Below, in pieces: positions 26,043-35,371 of a stretch of DNA of 64,000 bases. A model generated the notes under the pieces. That model had not been told where the DNA came from. It saw nothing but the letters and a program-made list of their open reading frames with translations, and did not search any database. Each line of letters begins with the position of its first letter. The first letter of the stretch is position 1. Both the position numbers and the translations under genes were made by a program. The DNA is taken from positions 310,001-374,000 of the forward strand of contig NZ_QICB01000002.1 in assembly GCF_003725295.1 (NCBI RefSeq), written 5' to 3'. This DNA comes from Slackia faecicanis. GTDB lineage: Bacteria; Actinomycetota; Coriobacteriia; Coriobacteriales; Eggerthellaceae.

Positions 26043-29000
26043 CTACCTTCCGTCGTTCTTCCTCATCTTCATGGCCCAGGCGATGGCGACGGCAAGGCCG
26101 CACACGCCCACGGCAAGGCCGACGAACGGCCACCACGGCATCGAGCCGCCCTGTTCGGGCTGCGCAGCGTCGGACGCCGCCGAAGACGCCTTCGCAGCAG
26201 CGCCCTGCGACGAAACGGGCGTCTCCGCAACCGTCTCATCGACCTCGACGGCCGCGACGGCAGGAGCGGCCTGGACGGGAGCGCCCGCCGCCGACAGCAC
26301 CGTCTTGCCCGCAAGCACCGTCTGCGCGATGCCCGCGGACGAAGACGCGCCCGTCGAAGCGTTCGGCGCGTCGCCCGCGGACGGCGCGTTCTGACCGCCC
26401 TGCTCGACAGGCGTCCATTTCGCATAAAGCGTCATGTCCGCCGAAGGAGCCGTGGCGAAGTCCCACGCCCGCTCATATGCCGCATCGGCATACCAGCCGT
26501 CGAACACGAAGCCGTCGCGCGTCGGATCGTCCGGGCGCGCAAGGGCGCGGCCCTTCGCCACGAACGCCGCGTTCACGGCGCTGCCGCCGCACGAATCGAA
26601 CGTCACCTTCCACGACTCGGCGCCTGCAAGCGAGAACAGCACGCCCGAATCGTTGGCATAGTACAGGTTGCCCTGGGCATCGGCCACCACCGTGGAGGTG
26701 GAGTACTGCTGACGGCCCTCTTCGGGCACATAGATCTGCGTCACCGCGTCGTCTTCCAGACAGTACGCATACACGCCGCCGGGTCGGCCGTTGCAGGTGA
26801 AGTAGACGTACGTCTTGCCGCCCGTCATCGAGACCAGCGGCGCCGCCTGCGCTTTGCCGTAGCCGCCGCGCGCAGTGGCCACGACCGCCATGGAGGCCAG
26901 GTCGATCGCCGAAACGGTGCCGTAGCCCTGGGCGTCCACGCCGCAGACGAACGCCTTGCCGCCCGCCACCGCAGGCGTCGACGTGGACTCCTTGGCGAAC
27001 GGAACCGACGCTTTCAGCACCAGGCGGTCGCCTTCGCGCGCGATCTTGTGCAGCGTGCCGTTATCACGCGACACGGCCAGCAGCGTGTCAGCATCGCCCG
27101 GAACCGAAATCACGCCGGCGCGCACGGCGCCGCCAAGCCCGGAAACGCTCGAAAGCACGTCGCCGGTCGATCCGTCGATCAACGACACCGTGCCCGACTC
27201 GTCGCCGATCACGATATCGTCGCCCGAAGCGGCGGCGCCTGCCCAGTAGTAACCTGCGGCTTCGCCCGTCTGGGCCGCGTCGGACATCTTCGTCCACACC
27301 ACGCGGCCGTCCTTCGTGTCGACGCACACCAGCGCGCCCGCGACCGACAGATCCATCGACGCGCCCAGGCTGCCCGCCATGGTGAAGCCGGCGTAGACGT
27401 AGTCGCCGTTCACCGTGAGCGTCGAAAGGGCCTGGTACTGATTGCCCGCGCGTGCCTCGAGCGCGCCCAGGGCGTCGCTGATCCACACGCACGTCAGCGT
27501 GTCGGCCGTGAAGGCGGCGAGGCTTCCGTCTTCGCGCGGCACGATCACGATGCCGCCCGCGTAGGCGGGACGGCAGAAATAGCCCGCCTGCGCGCCGATC
27601 GACGTGCGGGCCTTTTCGACGCCCGTCTTCGCGTCGAGCACGCGCAACGTGGTGCCTGCGACCACATACAGGTCGCCGTTCACGATCAGCGGGTCCGATC
27701 CGCTCTTCAGGCCTTCGCCGAACTCATATTCCCAGTTCAGCTGCGTACCGGTCGTAGGCGTGGGGGCCTGCGTGACATTGCCGCCCTGCGTGGAGCCGCC
27801 GAACATGGCATGCTCGCCCTTGTAGTCGGGACGCGGGGCGGACGGATCGATCACGATATCGTCGGCATCGGGCAGCTCGGCGCCGTAGGTGGTGTAGCAC
27901 CAGCTCACCGTGTCGCCTTCGGCAAGCACCACGCCGCCGGCGCCCATTTCGGACTGCACGCCGTTCACATAGAGGCACCAGTATTTGCCCGTGGCCTCGT
28001 CCCATCCCAGCACGCGGCCGTCGAAGGGAGACGTGATCGTGCTGAGATACCAGCCGTAGGCGCCCGTGCCGTAATCGGCCTTAAGGCCCGCCTGGGCGAA
28101 CAGGGCCTCGGACAGGTCGGCCGCCGTGGCGCCCTCGTCGAGCTCGAAGCTCGCGGGAGCGGCCCAGCGCTGGGCGACGCCGTTGGCGTCTTCGCCCATG
28201 ACGTCGATCGTCGCGGACACCTTGCCTTCGGGGGTCATCGATTCATCGGAGCCGTAGACCCACGTCACCGTATCGCCGGGCTGCAGCACGACGCTTCCCG
28301 CACCGAGCAGCGAATACACGCCGTTGACGAACAGCTGCCAGTAATCTCCCGTGGCTTCGTTCCATCCCAGCACGCGGCCGTCGAAGGGCGAGGCAATGCT
28401 GTTGAGGAACCAGCCGTACGAACCCATGCCCGTATCGGCTTTCAAGCCCGCCTTGGCGAACAGGGCGTCGGACAGCTCGGCCGCCGTGGCGCCGCGCTTC
28501 ATCGTGAAGCTCGTCGAAGGAGCCCAGGTTTCGCGCTCGCCCGCGGCGTTCTTGCCGTAAACCGCGGCGCTGACCGCCACTTCTTCGACGGGAGGCTGCG
28601 AGCCGTCGGTCGAATACGACCACACCACCGAATCGCCCGGCTGCAAAACGACGCCGCTCGCCCCCAGGTCGGAAGACACGCCGTTGACGAACAGCTGCCA
28701 GAACTTGCCCGTGGACTGGTCCCAGCCGAGCACGCGACCGTCGAAGGGAGATGCAATCGTGTTGAGGAACCAGCCGTATTCGCTCGTGCCGTAGTCGGCC
28801 TTCAGGCCCGCGGCTTTGAACGCCGCCATGGAAAGGTCGGCCGCCGTGGCTCCAGTATCGAGCGTGTACGTATCGGCCGCGGCCCACGTCTGCGGGTTGC
28901 CCTGGGCGTCTTCTCCCACCACGGAAAGCGTCGCCGTGACCTTCGGGTTGTCGACGCCCGAGGTGCCGAGCACCGTGAAGCTCGTCGAAACGTTGCGGTC

Positions 29001-32000
29001 CGCGAGCTGCGCGAACTTCGAGCCCCACGCAGGATCGGATGCATAGCGCTCGGCGTAGCGGGCGAACGCCTCGCTCTTAAGGCGCGAGCTTACCGTGACC
29101 TTCGTGTTGTATTCCGGCTGGGAGACAAGCAGATTATCGTGCTTAACGACAGAGGGAACGCTCGATTTGAACGTGAGATAGCCCGCCTGTTCGGGCTCGT
29201 TCGTAAGATCGTCAGGCACGATGCCGTCGGGGGCGCTGTCGTGAATGTCGTACGACCACGCGACGGAGCCGTCGCTTGCGCGATACGCCTTCTGGAAAGA
29301 ATGCAGATTCCCCGTCACCGCATCGGCGGACTGGCCGTTCAGGATGGCCGGCGCATAGCCTGCGACCGCCGCATCCATCAGCGCGACCTCGGCGTCGATT
29401 TCGGCGGCCTCGAGAGGCAGAACCGTCACTTCGATCGTCTTGGCGGCCGACACGGCGGCATTGGACGCGCTTTCAACGGCGGCCGTCAGCTTCACCTTCA
29501 CCGGCTCGGTGCCAGGCAGGCCTCGATACACGTTGGCGCGATAGCCGTTCACCACGATGGCGTCGGAATCGGCCGTATACGTGACCGGATAGTATTTTCC
29601 GTCCACGCCGATTTGGCGCGGCATCGGCAGCTGAAGGTCGCCCGTCACCTTCGACGGGTCGACGGCGGAAGCGCCGTTTTCGGAGTACTCGAGCGATTCG
29701 GGCTTGAACGCGTCATCGAGCTTCTGCGCGAGTTCCTTGCGATCCTCCTCGACCTTCTGAGGGTCGCCCTTCACCACCACGGCAAACGTCTTGGAAACCG
29801 AAAGGCCCTCGGGGCCGCCCGTGTTGAGCGCGGCATGCACCGTCAGATTCACGGTCTCGTCGGAGGCGGACCTGGACACCTTGCCCGTGTAGTCGGAGAA
29901 TCCAGGCCTCTGAACAACGATGCGTTCGGAGTCGGATTCCCACGTCAGGGCATATTTCGACTTCGCGCCCGCGCGGTACGGCAGCGTCAAGTCGCCCGTC
30001 ACGGAATCGGCCGCATCGCCCTGCGCGTAGCCGATGGCCACCTCTTCCGTCGCCTTCTGCAGCAACTCGGCCAGCTTCGCCTGGTTCCACGGAACCATCA
30101 CGGCCTTGTTGGGACGGTAATCGACGGTCTCGCCCTGCTGGGCAAGCTCGAAAGTCACCTTGGCCGATCGCAAGGGGTCGATGCTGTAGCCTGCATACGC
30201 ATTGGGGTCGATGCAGAAATACGTTACGGCGCCGTTCGTGGCATCGTCGGCCGAGGAAATGCCCACTTCGGCCTGGGGGTCGGTCTGGGAGAACTCGACC
30301 GCCTTCACGCGAACGGAAACGCCGCTGAAGCCCAGTTCCTCGATCTTGGCGGACAGCACCTCGTTGATATTGCCGCCGTTCTCGTCATACGAGAGTTCCG
30401 GAACGTAATACTTGTCTTCGAGCTTCTTGACCAGCGCGGCAAGCGACGCCCCGTCGATCACGGGCTTTTCGAAGACCGTTTCGACGGACGAAGCGCCGCT
30501 CGTGGCGACCGCCTTCAGATACTTGCCCTTGGCGGCCGCAGGCACCGCGATTTCCGCCCCGGAAGCATCCTGCAGTTCAGTATAAGAACCATCCTTAGTA
30601 TCGGAAACATACCAAGTTACCGATACGTTGGCGGTCACATCCTTGCCCGTGCTCACGCTTGTCAGGGTACGCGCCTGCACCGCCGCCCTCACGGCGTCGC
30701 CCGTGGCGAGCTGCGTGGTAGAGCTATTGGCCTGAGGCGTCGTGGTGACGCGCAGAAGCTCGTATTCGTCGGCGCCCACCACCAAATACGGCGCACGGGA
30801 GCCATCGGTGCTCGAGACCGTATTGTCGCCCGACGAAACCGTCACGGAAAGATACTTGCCCTTGAGGCCCTCGGTCAGAACCAAGCGACCGTCGGCAGGG
30901 TCGTAGCCTTCGATGGGCACGCCCTTGGCATCGCGCGAATCGGCCGCATACCAGGCGTACGTCAGCTTCGCATCGCTCGGCGCGGGCTTTTCGGAGTAAG
31001 CGCCGTTTTTCACCTGGGCCTGGGGAACGATGGTGTTGCCCGTCTGGAAGCCCTGGCCCTCCCCGCCGTCGGGCGACGTGGCAGACAGCATCACGGACGA
31101 AAGCGTATACACGCCCGCCTGCGTGACGGGACCCGCAGGATCGACCAACTGCGTGCTGCCGTAAGAAGGCTTCTTCGTGCTGACGACGGCATTGGTGCTG
31201 ACGGCCTTCACGCGCACGTACGTGCCGAGCGAAGAGACGCCGTCGGGATACGTTTCGGGAACGGCGAACGTTTTGCCGGTAGCGCCCGCAATGTCGGTGA
31301 AGGAGGAATCGACCGTGGTCTTGCGCGTGGCGTACTGCCACTGATAGCTCACGGTGTCGGACGGATCGACCGGCTTGGCATACGAAGACGCGCTTCCCGA
31401 GGCCGTGACCGTCTTTTTCGCTACGGCATCCAGAACAAGGCCCACCTTGGCGGTGCCTTGCACCTCCACGCTATGCAGCTCCACCGCACCGGGCATGGAC
31501 ACGGCCTTCGTCGCCGAAGAATACCTGATACCCATGCCTCCATCGGCTGCGGCGAAAATGTATTTGCCCACATAAGAGGCGTCATCGGCCGGTACCGTGA
31601 ACGTAGAACCGGTCGCACCGTCGATCTTGGTTTTGGCGGCGCTCGGATACGACGTGTCGGCCGTATACCACGACCATGCAAGCTTATCGCTCGCCGTGAC
31701 ATCGGATCCGTCGTCGGCGATCGCCTTCGCCGTCACCGTGGTGCCGACGGGTAGGACGGAGCCGTCCTGGCCGTCGTAGGACAGCTCGACCGTCTTCACC
31801 GCCACCGCATCGGCGGGGGCGATGGAGCCTTTCACCTCTCGACTCTTCGAGCTGTCGCCCGACGTCACGATGCACTTCAGGTATTTGCCGACATACGATT
31901 CAGGAATGACGAACGACGCCTTATGAACGTTATCGTCGGTCAAATCCTCGTATGCGCCGTTGCTCGAATCGGCGATCTGCCAGGTGTAGCTCAAGGCGGA

Positions 32001-33572
32001 CGAAGGGATTTCCGTAAGGGACCCCGTCTGGTCTTCCTCTTTGGCTATGGCGCCCAGCGTTTGACCGGCCTTGAACCGCCCGTCGTACGAATCGCCATCG
32101 CGCGTCAGCGCGACGCGGTCGACCGTATAGGTGCCGGCCTTCTTGAAGGGGCCGACGGCCGCATAGTTCACGACGCTGGCGGAAGGAACCTCGTTGATGC
32201 CCGCGGTGGCGGTGGCGACAACCCAACGGCCCGCGAAATCATCGGGCACCGTGAACGTGCTGCCCGTCTGGCCTTCGATGACATGCCACTCGGGCTTCGA
32301 ACCGTATTTCGAAGGATCGGTGTCGGTCCATTCCCAGGCGAACGTGACGCCCTCCGTGGCCTCTTCGCCCTTGCCCCAGCCGCTTGCGTTCTTCTTGAAC
32401 GCATGGGCGGTCAGAACGGCGCCCGTTTCCAATCGCGCAGGCTTTTCAATCTCCAAAGAATCCAGCTCGTAAGCGCCGGCGGCCACGATCGGCACGATCG
32501 ACGTCTCGGCGGTCCTACCGCCACCGTCGGCGACCACCTTCAAGAACTTGCCCACGGCGTTTTCGGGAACCGTGTAAACGTCGCCCGTCGCCACTTCGGA
32601 AAACGCACCCGAACGGGAATCGGAAATCTGCCACGACAGCGTGACGCCGTCTGCTGTCTGCAGCGGCGCGGTTGCAGCGCCCGGCTTCCAACCTGCGGCC
32701 TTAAGGGTATCCCCCGCCGCCGCGGCCTTCACGTCCTGCTGACGGCCGGCGTTTTCGAACTCGGCGTCCGCCTTGACCACATGCGCCCATTCAAGATTCA
32801 TGGTGCCAGGGGCAAGAACGGGGCCGGGAACACGATTCTTGTAAAGAGGACCGCCGCCGTAAAGGGCGGGGCCCCACAGCGTCGCGCCTCCCTCCGACAC
32901 CGTGACGGCGATGTATTTTCCTGCAAGCTCTTTGGCAAGCTCTTCGGTCAGCGTCAAGCACTGGCCCCTTTGGCCGGCGATGGGCGCGTAATCGGAAGTC
33001 TTATCAGACTGAACGTCGGAAGCCATCCACTGATACGTCCAGCCGCTTTCGGCGAAAACACCGCAATCATCGTAATCGTAGACGTTCGCCCACATCGAGA
33101 CGCCGGAAGAAAGATCGCCCTTCGTGTACGAATACGAATCGTCGATATCCTTGCCGTCCTGGATCATCACATAGTAATCGGATTCCAGCGCCACAGCCGC
33201 AGGGGCATCCGCGGCGTCGGGCGCAGGGGCGCTTTCGGAAGGAGCCGAGGTCTCGGGCGATGCAGGAGCCTGCTCAGGTCGGGCCGGCGGCTCGGGCTGG
33301 ACAGGAGGCTCGGGCTGCGAAGGCGCAACGGGTTCGAGCGCTCCATCGGTGGGAATCTCGGGCTCAGCCGGCTGCACGTCGGAATTGCCCGAGGAATCCT
33401 CGGGCAGCGGCGCGGCCTCGACGACGCCCGCGTCGGCGGGCGATGCGGCATCGGCCCATGCATAGGTAGGCGTGAGGGATGCGGCCAAGACGAACGACAA
33501 AAGCACGGCGAGCGCCTTGTGCAGCAGGCTCGCTGTTCTCGTCTCGGACGCACGAACGATGGTTCCGTGCAT
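26043..33572 (-). CDS. giant surface protein with three DUF4430 domains and a PQQ-type beta-propeller
   Basis: The product is 2509 residues. A signal peptide (about 1-40, ending PTYAWADA) and a Pro/Glu-rich stretch (to about 128) lead to about nine Ig-like modules of near 100 residues (to about 1030) with the recurring pattern GKYL-x-A-x-xG. A region resembling atrophied bacterial Ig domains follows (about 1045-1495). Next come three DUF4430 domains (about 1543-1651, 1666-1775, 1785-1893), each with YGWFLNTI-like and FWQLFVNGV-like motifs. A PQQ-type propeller (about 1915-2308), a Listeria-Bacteroides repeat (VTFDSCGGS...GWYADAAY, about 2319-2386), a Ser/Ala linker and a C-terminal helix with basic tail (KMRKNDGR) complete it. 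It has no LPXTG motif. A cobalamin riboswitch precedes it, so corrinoid capture at the cell surface is inferred. ATG 33572 has AAAGG eight bases upstream. Confidence 0.9.
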   Translation of the reverse strand: MHGTIVRASETRTASLLHKALAVLLSFVLAASLTPTYAWADAASPADAGVVEAAPLPEDSSGNSDVQPAEPEIPTDGALEPVAPSQPEPPVQPEPPARPEQAPASPETSAPSESAPAPDAADAPAAVALESDYYVMIQDGKDIDDSYSYTKGDLSSGVSMWANVYDYDDCGVFAESGWTYQWMASDVQSDKTSDYAPIAGQRGQCLTLTEELAKELAGKYIAVTVSEGGATLWGPALYGGGPLYKNRVPGPVLAPGTMNLEWAHVVKADAEFENAGRQQDVKAAAAGDTLKAAGWKPGAATAPLQTADGVTLSWQISDSRSGAFSEVATGDVYTVPENAVGKFLKVVADGGGRTAETSIVPIVAAGAYELDSLEIEKPARLETGAVLTAHAFKKNASGWGKGEEATEGVTFAWEWTDTDPSKYGSKPEWHVIEGQTGSTFTVPDDFAGRWVVATATAGINEVPSASVVNYAAVGPFKKAGTYTVDRVALTRDGDSYDGRFKAGQTLGAIAKEEDQTGSLTEIPSSALSYTWQIADSSNGAYEDLTDDNVHKASFVIPESYVGKYLKCIVTSGDSSKSREVKGSIAPADAVAVKTVELSYDGQDGSVLPVGTTVTAKAIADDGSDVTASDKLAWSWYTADTSYPSAAKTKIDGATGSTFTVPADDASYVGKYIFAAADGGMGIRYSSATKAVSMPGAVELHSVEVQGTAKVGLVLDAVAKKTVTASGSASSYAKPVDPSDTVSYQWQYATRKTTVDSSFTDIAGATGKTFAVPETYPDGVSSLGTYVRVKAVSTNAVVSTKKPSYGSTQLVDPAGPVTQAGVYTLSSVMLSATSPDGGEGQGFQTGNTIVPQAQVKNGAYSEKPAPSDAKLTYAWYAADSRDAKGVPIEGYDPADGRLVLTEGLKGKYLSVTVSSGDNTVSSTDGSRAPYLVVGADEYELLRVTTTPQANSSTTQLATGDAVRAAVQARTLTSVSTGKDVTANVSVTWYVSDTKDGSYTELQDASGAEIAVPAAAKGKYLKAVATSGASSVETVFEKPVIDGASLAALVKKLEDKYYVPELSYDENGGNINEVLSAKIEELGFSGVSVRVKAVEFSQTDPQAEVGISSADDATNGAVTYFCIDPNAYAGYSIDPLRSAKVTFELAQQGETVDYRPNKAVMVPWNQAKLAELLQKATEEVAIGYAQGDAADSVTGDLTLPYRAGAKSKYALTWESDSERIVVQRPGFSDYTGKVSRSASDETVNLTVHAALNTGGPEGLSVSKTFAVVVKGDPQKVEEDRKELAQKLDDAFKPESLEYSENGASAVDPSKVTGDLQLPMPRQIGVDGKYYPVTYTADSDAIVVNGYRANVYRGLPGTEPVKVKLTAAVESASNAAVSAAKTIEVTVLPLEAAEIDAEVALMDAAVAGYAPAILNGQSADAVTGNLHSFQKAYRASDGSVAWSYDIHDSAPDGIVPDDLTNEPEQAGYLTFKSSVPSVVKHDNLLVSQPEYNTKVTVSSRLKSEAFARYAERYASDPAWGSKFAQLADRNVSTSFTVLGTSGVDNPKVTATLSVVGEDAQGNPQTWAAADTYTLDTGATAADLSMAAFKAAGLKADYGTSEYGWFLNTIASPFDGRVLGWDQSTGKFWQLFVNGVSSDLGASGVVLQPGDSVVWSYSTDGSQPPVEEVAVSAAVYGKNAAGERETWAPSTSFTMKRGATAAELSDALFAKAGLKADTGMGSYGWFLNSIASPFDGRVLGWNEATGDYWQLFVNGVYSLLGAGSVVLQPGDTVTWVYGSDESMTPEGKVSATIDVMGEDANGVAQRWAAPASFELDEGATAADLSEALFAQAGLKADYGTGAYGWYLSTITSPFDGRVLGWDEATGKYWCLYVNGVQSEMGAGGVVLAEGDTVSWCYTTYGAELPDADDIVIDPSAPRPDYKGEHAMFGGSTQGGNVTQAPTPTTGTQLNWEYEFGEGLKSGSDPLIVNGDLYVVAGTTLRVLDAKTGVEKARTSIGAQAGYFCRPAYAGGIVIVPREDGSLAAFTADTLTCVWISDALGALEARAGNQYQALSTLTVNGDYVYAGFTMAGSLGASMDLSVAGALVCVDTKDGRVVWTKMSDAAQTGEAAGYYWAGAAASGDDIVIGDESGTVSLIDGSTGDVLSSVSGLGGAVRAGVISVPGDADTLLAVSRDNGTLHKIAREGDRLVLKASVPFAKESTSTPAVAGGKAFVCGVDAQGYGTVSAIDLASMAVVATARGGYGKAQAAPLVSMTGGKTYVYFTCNGRPGGVYAYCLEDDAVTQIYVPEEGRQQYSTSTVVADAQGNLYYANDSGVLFSLAGAESWKVTFDSCGGSAVNAAFVAKGRALARPDDPTRDGFVFDGWYADAAYERAWDFATAPSADMTLYAKWTPVEQGGQNAPSAGDAPNASTGASSSAGIAQTVLAGKTVLSAAGAPVQAAPAVAAVEVDETVAETPVSSQGAAAKASSAASDAAQPEQGGSMPWWPFVGLAVGVCGLAVAIAWAMKMRKNDGR

Positions 33573-33600
33573 GCGGACACCTTTCTTCTCCAGGGCGGCA

Positions 33601-33760
33601 GACGGCAGGTGTTCCGACTCATCGTCGCGTGCGGGCGCAATGGCAGGCGGCATACGGGCGAAGCCGCACGGCGGGCACGGACGAATTACGGTTACTGGCA
33701 TAGCCGGGGATTCGCACCCCGATTCCCCTGAAAACCCTTCGGTTTTCTGCGCGATGGGCG
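33601..33760 (-). promoter_or_regulatory. cobalamin riboswitch
   Basis: On the minus strand the leader contains the conserved core GGGGAAT-CGGGGTGCGAATCCCCGGC (about 33701-33730), GCCAGTAACCGTAA (about 33684-33699) and, near the 3' end, a B12 box AGTCGGAACACCTGCC (33604-33619). A GAAAACC-gaa-GGGTTTTC hairpin precedes the core. These match the order of the cobalamin aptamer. The box ends 31 bases before the start codon, so translational control is plausible. It should reduce expression of the DUF4430/ECF operon when corrinoid is plentiful. Confidence 0.92.
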
Positions 33761-33792
33761 CATCCGTCGTGGCCATCTTGTAATTCCGCGTC

Positions 33793-33801
33793 ATTGTAGC
33801 A
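33793..33801 (-). promoter_or_regulatory. promoter of the DUF4430/ECF operon (extended -10)
   Basis: TGC-TACAAT on the minus strand is an extended -10. Transcription from about 33786 would give a leader of about 214 bases that contains the whole riboswitch. Confidence 0.6.
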
Positions 33802-33991
33802 TCATGCAAGCGCGGCTTCGCGACCGACGAAACAAACGCACAGTTCGACGCGGCGGAACGCGGGAACAGAACGCCGCGGGCGGACGGAGCGCCGCGGCGC
33901 AGAGACGGACCGGCGCCGAATCGAACGATGCCGGCAAGGGGCCGACGCGCCGACGGAGCGCGCGAACAAGCACGTCGACGGGCCGACCTGA

Positions 33992-33997
33992 TACACT
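33992..33997 (+). promoter_or_regulatory. candidate pth2 promoter (-10)
   Basis: TGA-TACACT (-10 at 33992-33997) lies 33 bases before the pth2 start. No clear -35 is seen. Confidence 0.4.
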
Positions 33998-34030
33998 TGC
34001 ACGCCGAACGAAAACGGAGAAAGGAACCGC

Positions 34031-34453
34031 ATGTACAACGCGAAGCAGGTCATCGTGGTCAGGCGCGATTTGAAAATGCGCAAGGGAAAGATCGCGGCCC
34101 AATCGGGACACGCGTGCGTCGAGGCCGTTTTGATGGCGCTCGCGAAAGAAAACCGCCTGTCCGACGTGCGCGTCGAAGACGGCTGGGTGCAGCTGGCCGA
34201 AACCGGACGCGACGCCACGCCGCTTTCGGAGTGGTTCGCGCGCGGCGTTGCCAAGATCTGCGTGTACGTCGATTCGGAAGAAGCGCTGCTCGATCTGGCA
34301 AAACAGGGCGAAGACGCTGGTTTTTGCGTGGCGCTGATCCAGGATGCGGGCCACACCGAATTCCACGGCGAGCCCACCTATACCTGTCTGGCGTTCGAAC
34401 CGCTCTACCCCGAACAGATCGACCCGATCACCGGCGAATTGCCGCTGTATTAA
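34031..34453 (+). CDS. peptidyl-tRNA hydrolase, Pth2 family
   Basis: This enzyme releases tRNA from stalled peptidyl-tRNA. The 140-residue protein has the Pth2 N-terminal motif MRKGKIAAQSGHACVEAV and the C-terminal motif LIQDAGHTEFHGEPTYTCLA. Pth2 is the archaeal and eukaryotic type and occurs patchily in bacteria; the usual bacterial enzyme is Pth (not in this window). AAAGGAA lies upstream of the ATG. It is transcribed away from the DUF4430 operon. Confidence 0.87.
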   Translation: MYNAKQVIVVRRDLKMRKGKIAAQSGHACVEAVLMALAKENRLSDVRVEDGWVQLAETGRDATPLSEWFARGVAKICVYVDSEEALLDLAKQGEDAGFCVALIQDAGHTEFHGEPTYTCLAFEPLYPEQIDPITGELPLY

Positions 34454-34472
34454 AGCTTCGAAAACCGAGCGA

Positions 34473-34504
34473 CGCGAAGGGCGCCCGCCATCCCGCCCTT
34501 CGCG
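34473..34504. terminator. bidirectional hairpin between pth2 and the metallophosphoesterase
   Basis: CGCGAAGGGCG pairs over eleven bases with CGCCCTTCGCG between two convergent genes. No U run is seen on either side. Confidence 0.5.
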
Positions 34505-34542
34505 CGCCGCGCGCTGCGCCGGCGTCGAGGCGGCCGATGCTG

Positions 34543-35295
34543 CTATCGAGCGGGCGCAGGGCCCGTCTCTTCCGCCCGGTATACATGCCGCACCAGGTCG
34601 CCCGCGTCGCCGGGGACGATTTCGACCACGTCCTCGAAGATCGCCGTCTGCCGCTCGCCGACCGGCCTGTCTTCGTGATAATGTCCGAAGAACCACCGCC
34701 GGTAATCGAGCCTGCGTTCCACGTCTTCGAGAAAGCACGTCAGCTCGTCGTTTTCATACGTCGGATTCAGCAGACGTTGCACGTTGCGCGCCGCGCAATG
34801 CGTCAGCACGTAATCGACCTGCCATCCGCGCGCGTCGAGCGCCGCGCAGGCCGCATCGCGCTCTTCAGGCGACGGAATCTCCTGAGGCCACCAGCTTATA
34901 TGGGGCGTGCGGCGAGCCTTGTCGACAGAGCGCGCCCCGCCCATGCAGAAAAACGAGCGACCTGCGATATCGAACACCTGCCCGCGCATCAGATGGATTA
35001 CCGAATCGTTCACGCGATGCACCGCGCCTCCGTGCCATTGCTCGACCGGCATGGATTCGAGCATGTCGAAGTTCTCGTGATTGCCGTCCACGAACAACGT
35101 GGTGAACGGCTTTTTGTCGAGCCAGCGCAGCCAATAGGCGTATTTCGACCGATCGGCCCATACCAGGCCGAAATCGCCGCATATGACCAGATAGTCGTCT
35201 TTATCCAGCTCTCTGCCGACGGCAAACGTCTTGTTGAGCCTGCCTATTTCGCTCGGGCCGTGTGTATCGCCCGTAATGAACACCCTGTTCGCCAT
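34543..35295 (-). CDS. calcineurin-type metallophosphoesterase
   Basis: The 250-residue cytoplasmic protein has the metal-binding motifs of the superfamily in order: FITGDTHG, VICGDFGLVW, LFVDGNHENFDML, then a histidine in DYVLTHCAA and the closing GHYH in WFFGHYHED. The substrate cannot be told; members include phosphodiesterases and protein or nucleotide phosphatases. ATG at 35295 is chosen over one eleven codons upstream because AGGAGGG lies seven bases before it. It is a single gene. Confidence 0.88.
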   Translation of the reverse strand: MANRVFITGDTHGPSEIGRLNKTFAVGRELDKDDYLVICGDFGLVWADRSKYAYWLRWLDKKPFTTLFVDGNHENFDMLESMPVEQWHGGAVHRVNDSVIHLMRGQVFDIAGRSFFCMGGARSVDKARRTPHISWWPQEIPSPEERDAACAALDARGWQVDYVLTHCAARNVQRLLNPTYENDELTCFLEDVERRLDYRRWFFGHYHEDRPVGERQTAIFEDVVEIVPGDAGDLVRHVYRAEETGPAPAR

Positions 35296-35339
35296 AACGC
35301 TTCCCTCCTGCGCGCCTTTAATGGACATGCCCGCCGCCT

Positions 35340-35357
35340 GCCGCGCGCAGAAACGCG
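35340..35357 (-). terminator. possible hairpin after mntP
   Basis: CGCGCG-CAGAAA-CGCGCG forms a six-base stem just beyond the mntP stop. No U run follows, so this is a weak call. Confidence 0.3.
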
Positions 35358-35371
35358 CGAAGCGCCTCTCG

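Noticed and set aside
27895-28945. Three DUF4430 copies as an assembly duplication
   Set aside because: The copies differ at many positions in protein and DNA, so they are true diverged repeats.
25875-31754. A 1959-codon open frame on the plus strand, antisense to the giant DUF4430 gene
   Set aside because: It is Arg/His/Ala-rich with no domain, has no ribosome binding site, and mirrors the GC-rich codon pattern of the real gene on the other strand.
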